Below, piece by piece: positions 37,401 to 46,400 of a DNA stretch of 64,000 bases. Position 1 is the first letter of the stretch, and each line of letters begins with the position of its first letter. The stretch comes from Phymorhynchus buccinoides (taxonomy: Eukaryota > Mollusca > Gastropoda > Neogastropoda > Raphitomidae): contig CM065687.1 of NCBI GenBank assembly GCA_017654935.2, forward strand, positions 26,463,446 through 26,527,445. Direction: 5' to 3'. A program made the position numbers and the translations under genes. Below the pieces are notes generated by a model. The model was not told the DNA's origin. It did no database searches and saw only the letters and a list, made by a program, of their open reading frames with translations.

Positions 37401-40400
37401 GTCATGTGGATCATGAATATAAATGGTTATGTGGATGTAAACCCAATGGTGTCTGAACTATAGCCACTGCTAAAAAACGATAAGTTAAAAAATCAAGGTC
37501 AAGGTCATTAACAAAATCAGTACTTTGTGCCATACATGACCTTGATTCAGCCTACCAATATGCCAATTTTGAAGTCTGTAACTGCAAAAATGTGAAAGAT
37601 AGGACCAAACACAGATTTGACACATCCAAGGTCTATGTCCTTGACCTTGACTAGTACCCAATATCTAGAATTGCCTGTAGTCAATGCATCCTCATAGAAA
37701 GTTTGAACATTGTAAGTCCATTGAAGTGAAAAACATGGCTTTGAAAAGAATTTTTTGTTGTCAAGGTCAAACTTCAAGGTCAAGGTTACTATGGCTACCA
37801 TGGGGGCATTCCTGCAGTGTGATACACCACCACTCAAAATTTGAAGCCATTCTGTCTTCTGGTTTATGAGATACAGCTCGGATTTGGAATATATAATATA
37901 AAATATAAGTTTTCAAGGTCAAACTTCAAGGTCAAGGTCAACAAGGTCACACCTTTCCTGTATGACCATCTGTGTACCATGATATACCACCACACAAAAT
38001 ATGAAGCAATTCTGTCAAGTGGTTCAAGAGTTATAGGGCGAACAGACACACATGTATGTTATACATGTCCATATTTTTTAAATTAGCATTTTTCACAAAA
38101 TTGACTCTGAATATTTCTAACAAATATCAATCAAAACATTAGAAAAAAATTGGACATAATCCATACATACTGAAATGTAAAGTTAGGAAGTTTCAAGCCC
38201 GTTGTTGCATTACTTTTTGTTTTTTGATACCCCAAAATTGCTACATTGTCTGTTTTGCGTACTTTCAACATCAGCATTTTTTCCAACTTCGCAAGTCCAT
38301 AATTTCAAAAAAAGTTCACCCTAACATTTTTTGTTGGAGGCATAACTTTTTGTGATAGTGGAGACTGCTTCCTCAAAAAATGGTTTTTATTAGTGTGTAT
38401 TAAATGTTTGTTATAGGTTCTCAAAAATGGCCACTTTTAGTGTTTCTGTCCAAGTCGCGGTAGTATGCTACTTTAAACTACCATATCTCATGAACTAATT
38501 GCGATATTGACTTAATTCTTTTTTAATTTTCTTTATAATGAACAGATCTATGAAACATACTTAAAATTAGATCATATATTTGAAAAAGAAATTTTTGGTG
38601 CCGCTAGCTACTGTAAGTGAAGGAGTCCCTGGGACCCCTTGTTTTGCGGGACGATTGGGAGCCCTCAGTTCGGATTATAGACCTGTCTGAAATAATGAAC
38701 CTGATCTAAACTGACCAAATTGACTAAAAAAAACAACCTTAATCAACTTACAGAATGGTTGACAAAGTGTGAGACATTGCCGTAGTAACCAGCGTCGACG
38801 GTGAAGGGACAGTCCCCATCGTTGTAGTCCAGGTCAAACAGGTAGGTGCGGCACTCGGCATCGTAGACCTTGCCCCTCCTCTCCGCTTCCTCGTTGGTGA
38901 TCACCTGAACAGTTGGCACATTTTGCTATACAGTGGAACCTCCCTTGTAATACACCCTTTATAAGACTCCCTCCCACATAAGACCTACTTCTCTGAGACA
39001 TTGCACTTCCATGGGTGCAACTTTTCCTGGTATACAAGGATTTCCTGTTTTTGAATTTTACTAGAATAGGAAATTCCTTTTTATTTTGTTTATTGTCAAA
39101 CAAAATATTTGTGTCTACTGTATTTTTCAAACACTTTAAAATAGGCATTTGTATAAATTGTAGAAAAAGCAAACTAAAATACCTTCATAAATCAATTTTC
39201 GCTTCAGCTGCAGGGGGGACATTACCCCATGACCCCGGCCTTTCAGGTTTATTCATTTTGTGTAGTTGCACCCATGCCCTTCTTTGTAAGTAATCTTCTT
39301 CTGCGTTCTCAGGCCATAAGGCCACAATGGGCTAGGTACATGTCCGTTTTCAAGTTTTCGCTGGTCTCCTCGCTGCATTCAGCCGACACATTCCTATTTC
39401 GGAGGAACTCAAAAGGAGAAAACTGTATGGAAGATTTTTTTGGGGAAAAGGCAGAATAATGGGCCAAAAAATCAGAAGGATACATAGTAGATGACACAAA
39501 GCAAGAAAAAAGGCAGAGTCAAACAGAGAGACAGATTAGAGAAAGTTATAAGCACAGAACTTCCAGAAGGTGGAGGAACTATTTGCTTGGAAGATGCCCC
39601 GGTATCCCCATGGGGGGATTGTAAGTATTAAAATTACCTCCCTTATAAGACCTCATTTTGGATGATTTTTTAAGGTCTTATAAGGGAGGTTCCACTGTAC
39701 TTTGAGAAAGTCTACATCCTAACAAAATGTATCAATTTTCACTCTTGGCTACAAATATTAACTAATTAAGACAATTCACATGAGATATGTCATCACAATG
39801 CATGTTTTTCTTTTCTACCCATGAAAACGTTCCTCGTTCTATCTGAAATCACAAATGGCAGCTTCAACCAGTGTTTCCCATAAAGCACATTTGTTCGTCC
39901 CTGAAGCACTAAAACCAGGAAGGGACTCTTTAATTTCAGCACTGTGCATCCCAAGGACGCACGTTTTTTCACAGACCAAGTTTAATCTCTCTACTCTCTG
40001 TTGTGTGCGTGAGCATGCGCAAAGTATTATACATGATTTGACGTGACAAGGCAGGTATGTAGCTTGTGTGTTTCGCATATTCACCTTCACTGAAGTAGGC
40101 TTTTAAGTGTTGATTGGGGGCCCTTAAACATTTCAAAAGGACCCTTAAAATTTTGCACAGGGGGTCCCTGGGGCCCTCACATTTGATCCTTATGGGAAAC
40201 ACTGTCAACTATATCTTTTTATATATAACAATGGTAAGTTTAACCCCTTGATTGCCACCAACATATTACGTACTGACTTGATGACATCATTCATGAAGGC
40301 ATCAGATGAAGAGGAATAACCTGATATGCTGGCGTTTGCTCTAACAGTCAAGAGAGTAATATCCCCAGACCATTTTGCCAGATTGACTATCAGTTGTCTT

Positions 40401-43400
40401 TTTCATGGTAAGATTTGCCCAATGATTTTTATTTCATTTTCTCTGGCACTCAAGGGGTTAAGACAAGTTCTTCCAGAAGATCATGCATGACAAAGATAAT
40501 CAATGTCAATAAAGATGCAATTTTAAGATTTTTTTTGGCACTCCTCAGTATACTGTCTACACAATGTACATAGACTTACAATATACACTTAAGGACCTGC
40601 TACACACATACGATTCGGATGCAATGCGATTTTGACGATGTGAATCATGATTTACGTGTATTCATGCATGGGGTCTACTTGAGTATAGTGAGTGAAAATG
40701 GCAGAAGTATTTAATTTCAACATGAATCATGACTCAAGTGACCCAATCACATCGCATCCCCATACGATTTTATGCATGTGTGGCGCCGGCATTACACTTT
40801 GATTACAAGCTAAAACTTGTACATTGTATTTGCCAACTGACCTCCCCCACATACTCCATGACAAAAGTGCCCCTCTTGATCTTCTGCAGGGTCTTGACCC
40901 CCCAGCCCCGCCCGTTGGAGGTGCGGAAGATGGACACCTTGACCTTGCGCCCCTCCTGGACCACCCTGTTGGGACAGTCCGGCCCGCACTTGCACCGCTT
41001 GTTGCACTCGTAGATCGGGGTGCCTCGCGGAACTCTCAACCGCTTCCACCGGTAGTAGGCAAACTCGGAGCCGCAGGCCGTTCCGCAGCAAGACTTCTTC
41101 TCGTCATAGCAGCTCTCACACTCGCAGCCGATGATGGGATCTTGAGGGATCTCGATGCCCTCCCCGGCTCGGTAGTCGTTGATATATTCAAAATTCTCCG
41201 GAGGTCCTTCCAGGTCGACCTCGTTCTCGACCAGGATGGGGGCAGGGTCGGTGCTGATGCGGTTGAGCTTGCGCTCCCACTCCTTCAAGGCGTCCTGGAT
41301 CTCCGTCTTCTTCAGCTTGTAGCCCTTCTTCTTGGTGTTGGCGTAGTTGGGGGCGGCGGTGAACTTGGGCCTCATGCAGCGGTCGTGGCTGGACACCAGC
41401 CCCTTGTGCATGACCTGCTTGCTCTGGGCACTGCCGCCCACGTGGTTCTTGTGCATGGTCAGCAGCTTGAGCGGAGACATGTCCAAGGAGATGGGGGAGC
41501 ACCACAGTTTGTGAAAAATTTCGTCCACCTTGCGCCGTTTGGTCACCTGGGCGCTCTCCGACATCTTGGGCAAGCTGCGCTTGACCAGCGGTGCCCGGGT
41601 GTTTTTCTTGTGTGCCGCTAGGTAGTCGGTGACAACGGAGGGGCAGTGGAGGTTTTCGGCCGGTTCCCAGCTGTTGTGGCAGTGACTCCAGCCTTCCCAC
41701 TTGATCAGGTAGTACCTCTTGTCCTGGAACATGGTTACAGACCTGTTTACCCCCTACACAAGTCTCGAGTATTCTGGATAGCTGAAATGAGTAGTTTTGG
41801 TGCAAAATGCGTAGTTTTATTCATTAAACCATCAAATAATGTTCACTGAAAATGAGAAGTACCGGTAGCATTATTTTCAGTTTTGAAGAGTAGTAAAGGT
41901 TCAAATTGAGTAGAATAGTCGAAAAGAGCAGAGTATACTAGTCTGTGGTTAGCATCATGCATAGTATTAACTTGTGACCATTGTTTCCCTATTAACACCC
42001 TGAAAAATCAGCCCCAAAACATGGACACCAAGTAGTTCAGATATGAAGGGGGGAAAAATCGACATTTTTTCCTATTCATATCTGAACTACTACTTAGTCT
42101 AAACTAAATTGTTGGCGTCACATGTAATGTATCTTAGAGGGAGTGTTAATAAGGAAGGTCTTAACAAAAACGCTATTGTGACTAACAGAGCTTCAGATAG
42201 TTTGCAGACTTTATGTGACCCAAGGCTGCTCAAAATGAGGGGTCAGTTTTCAAAATGATGGGCCATTTAAAAGCGGCGCAATGGACCAGTTTCATTTATT
42301 AAATGGCTGCCAAACTGGAAGCGCCAGACGGGCGCATTCAAATGTATTGATGTGCATTTTTAACGTATCACAGTCAAAACAAACTTGTAAATCATGATCT
42401 AACAAAATTTCTGTTACCCTGGGATTTTGTATTCTTCCCGTGCTATTTAGTATTTGGTGCCTATGCACTATTATGTTCAACTCCCTTTGGTGTTCAATAA
42501 CCTATATAATACAAGTGTAGAATGCCTGTTAAGAAGAAAATTTGGTAAAGGTCAAGATGTGCCACCCCCCCTACCTATCTCGGTTAATTGTATTTTTCCG
42601 TTATTGCCTTTCTTACCATACATAAAGCTGTATTTTAGGAACATTTTTAGATAATAACCTTTTTGGAATCCTAACCCTAGCCCTAACCCTAACCCTACCC
42701 CCCCACCGTATAAGACGGAAAAACGCAACGAACCACAACTGTGACAAATCGCGGTGTACTGCAGTACATAGTGGGGGGTAGGGTTAGGTTTAGGGCTAGG
42801 GTTAGGGTTAGGGTTAGTATTCCAAAAAGGTAATTAGCAGAAAATGTTCCTAAAAGACAGCTTTATGTATGGTAAGAAAGGCAAAAACGGAAAAATACAA
42901 TTAACCGAGAAATGCATGGGGGGTGGCACATCTTTACCTTTACTGAAAATTTTAACAAAGTCCATTGTTTTAGGCATGCATTCCTGTAACCTAAGTGTAG
43001 AATGCCTGTTAAGAAAATGTCAACAAAGTCCATTGTTTTAGGCATGCATTCCTGTAACCTAAGTGTTGAATGCCTGTTAAGAAAATGTCAACAAAGTCCA
43101 TTGTTTTAGGCATGCATTCCTGTAACCTATGTGTAGAAGAATGCCTGTTAAGAAAATGTCAACAAAGTCCATTGTTTTAGGCATGCATTCCTGTAACCTA
43201 TGTGTAGAAGAATGCCTGTTAAGAAAATGTCAACAAAGTCCATTGTTTTAGGCATGCATTCCTGTAACCTATGTGTAGAAGAATGCCTGTTAAGAAAATG
43301 TCAACAAAGTCCATTGTTTTAGGCATGCATTCCTGTAACCTATGTGTAGAAGAATGCCTGTTAAGAAAATGTCAACAAAGTCCATTGTTTTAGGCATGCA

Positions 43401-46400
43401 TTCCTGTAACCTATGTGTAGAATGCCTGTTAAGAAAATGTCAACAAAGTCCACTGTTTTAGGCATGCATTCCTGTAACCTAAGTGTAGAAGAATGCCTGT
43501 TAAGAAAATGTCAACAAAGTCCATTGTTTTAGGCATGCATTCCTGTAACCTATGTGTAGAAGAATGCCTGTTAAGAAAATGTCAACAAAGTCCATTGTTT
43601 TAGGCATGCATTCCTGTAACCTAAGTGTAGAAGAATGCCTGTTAAGAAAATGTCAACAAAGTCCATTGTTTTAGGCATGCATTCCTGTAACCTAAGTGTA
43701 GAAGAATGCCTGTTAAGAAAATGTCAACAAAGTCCATTGTTTTAGGCATGCATTCCTGTAACCTAAGTGTAGAAGAATGCCTGTTAAGAAAATGTCAACA
43801 AAGTCCATTGTTTTAGGCATGCATTCCTGTAACCTAAGTGTAGAAGAATGCCTGTTAAGAAAATGTCAACAAAGTCCATTGTTTTAGGCATGCATTCCTG
43901 TAACCTAAGTGTTGTAGAATGCCTGTTAAGAAAATGTCAACAAAGTCCACTGTTTTAGGCATGCATTCCTGTAACCTAAGTGTAGAAGAATGCCTGTTAA
44001 GAAAATGTCAACAAAGTCCACTGTTTTAGGCATGCATTCCTGTAACCTAAGTGTAGAATGCCTGTTAAGAAAATGTCAACAAAGTCCATTGTTTTAGGCA
44101 TGCATTCCTGTAACCTAAGTGTAGAAGAATGCCTGTTAAGAAAATGTCAACAAAGTCCACTGTTTTAGGCATGCATTCCTGTAACCTAAGTGTAGAAGAA
44201 TGCCTGTTAAGAAAATGTCAACAAAGTCCACTGTTTTAGGCATGCATTCCTGTAACCTAAGTGTAGAAGAATGCCTGTTAAGAAAATGTCAACAAAGTCC
44301 ACTGTTTTAGGCATGCATTCCTGTAACCTAAGTGTAGAAGAATGCCTGTTAAGAAAATGTCAACAAAGTCCACTGTTTTAGGCATGCATTCCTGTAACCT
44401 AAGTGTAGAAGAATGCCTGTTAAGAAAATGTCAACAAAGTCCACTGTTTTAGGCATGCATTCCTGTAACCTAAGTGTAGAAGAATGCCTGTTAAGAAAAT
44501 GTCAACAAAGTCCACTGTTTTAGGCATGCATTCCTGTAACCTATGTGTAGAAGAATGCCTGTTAAGAAAATGTCAACAAAGTCCATTGTTTTAGGCATGC
44601 ATTCCTGTGTTCCTCATGACGCCTAATTAACAAGTCACAAGACAAAAGACTACTTGACAAGCCCATTTTTAATATATCAAATTTCCCGGGATATTATATT
44701 ATTATAACTAATATAAGACAGAGAAGTGGATTCCAGGGACAGGGTGTCCTTTTTAACTGTTTCCAGGGACAAATACTCCTCAGGTGGGCAACCCTGCATT
44801 AGGCAACACTACAAGCATAAAGGCACTATCATTGATACTTTAACAGTTTAAGTCAGTGTTACTAAAAATCTAATTGTTTTCTTTGCTGCAGGCATGGTAC
44901 TTTGGTAGTGGGGGCAAAGTGGTTTTCAAGGAAAATGGGGGGGGGGGGGGGGGGGGGAAAAAATTCAATAAATGAGTGAAATTTTCACTTTTTCATGCCA
45001 TTTCAATGTATTTTTTAATAATTTTGTTTCAAACTGTTTCGCGGATTTTTCGCGAAGGTCTACCATGCCTGTTGCTGCCACTCTTTCTGACTAAAAACTC
45101 ACATCATCATCTGCATGGTCCAAAATGTCCTCAACTTCGTATTGCTCGTCTTCTTCCCATTTAAGAAAACCGTCATCAACCACTGAAACAGAAAAATATA
45201 CCTTAGTGTTATGAAAAGACAATAATAGGGATTTAACACACAACAAATTTGGTCTCAATTGGTAGATGAAGAAGTTATTTATTTACAATTTGCATTTGGC
45301 ATGTTCAATGTTGAAAAAAATAAAAATAAAATAAAACTACCTGCACTGTCTTTGTTGGCTGCAAGCGAGCCATGACTGTGTAGTGTGTACGTTTGGCGAT
45401 GTAGAGGGAGGTGAGGCTGGGGGTAAACTACTTATGCGTTCCCAGGCCATATGACCATAATGGGTAAGGTGTATCTATATGTGTCCGGTTTTCAGTTTTA
45501 ACTGGTCTCCCCACTGCATAAGTACAACCGATACATTCCGATTTCGTAGGAGCTCAAAAGAGAAAATTACTTGGAAGATGGTTTTTTTTAAAAAGGCAAT
45601 TTGTACAGTAGGAATGTGCGCAGTAGGAATTCGCACAGTACGAAATTTGCGCAGTAGGACTAGGAATTCACACAGTAGAGATCAGATGTTATAACCTCAG
45701 ATGGAAAGGAGTTCTAGTACTGACTGAATCAGTGAATGGTACGTGGAAAGAAGAATTTCCAATTGCCAGTATTGGCACCTGTGACATATTGATCCTGATC
45801 CTGATTCTGATACAGGTCTGGTCTTGCAGGAAGGGAAGAGGTAGGAGTAAGGTGAAGCAAGCAGTTGTTGGAGCACTAGTCAACTAGGTCCATAAATCAT
45901 GATCAAGAAGCCAAACATTTCAAGTCCAAGACCTGTAACTGTGGTGCCCAATGATAATGAATGGCTTTAATATTTCAAGCATGTTGTTTAGGCATGCGAA
46001 GCATGATCTTAGGCATGTTGTCTCAGCACCCTCGAGGTGAAGGTGCTGAGTGTGGGTGACTGGATTGTTTCTGCGGGCAGATCGTTCCAAACGCAGATTG
46101 TATGGGGAAAATAATATTTGCAGTAGTCTGTCCTTGAGACAATGCGTTGAAACTGTTGGTTGTGACTGCGTCTCCTGTTGGTGGAGGGCATGGGCTTCAA
46201 AGCGCTACAGTCCATGCAGGCTAGTCCGTTCTGGATCTTATTTGATAGAACATGGACAGCCTGGAGGCGCGACGGTGTTCTGCCAGATGGCCACTGTCTG
46301 TAGCTGCTGCAGCATGTCGCCAGCTTCCGCTGAACGGTTCTTGGCTGGCTGGGTCACTGTAGATTAGGGTTGTTGTGATTTGTTTTTGTTTTGTGTGCGA

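Noticed and set aside
40824..41621. 265-codon plus-strand ORF
   Set aside because: Antisense shadow of SUV39H exon 3, which has matching splice phases and SET-family motifs.
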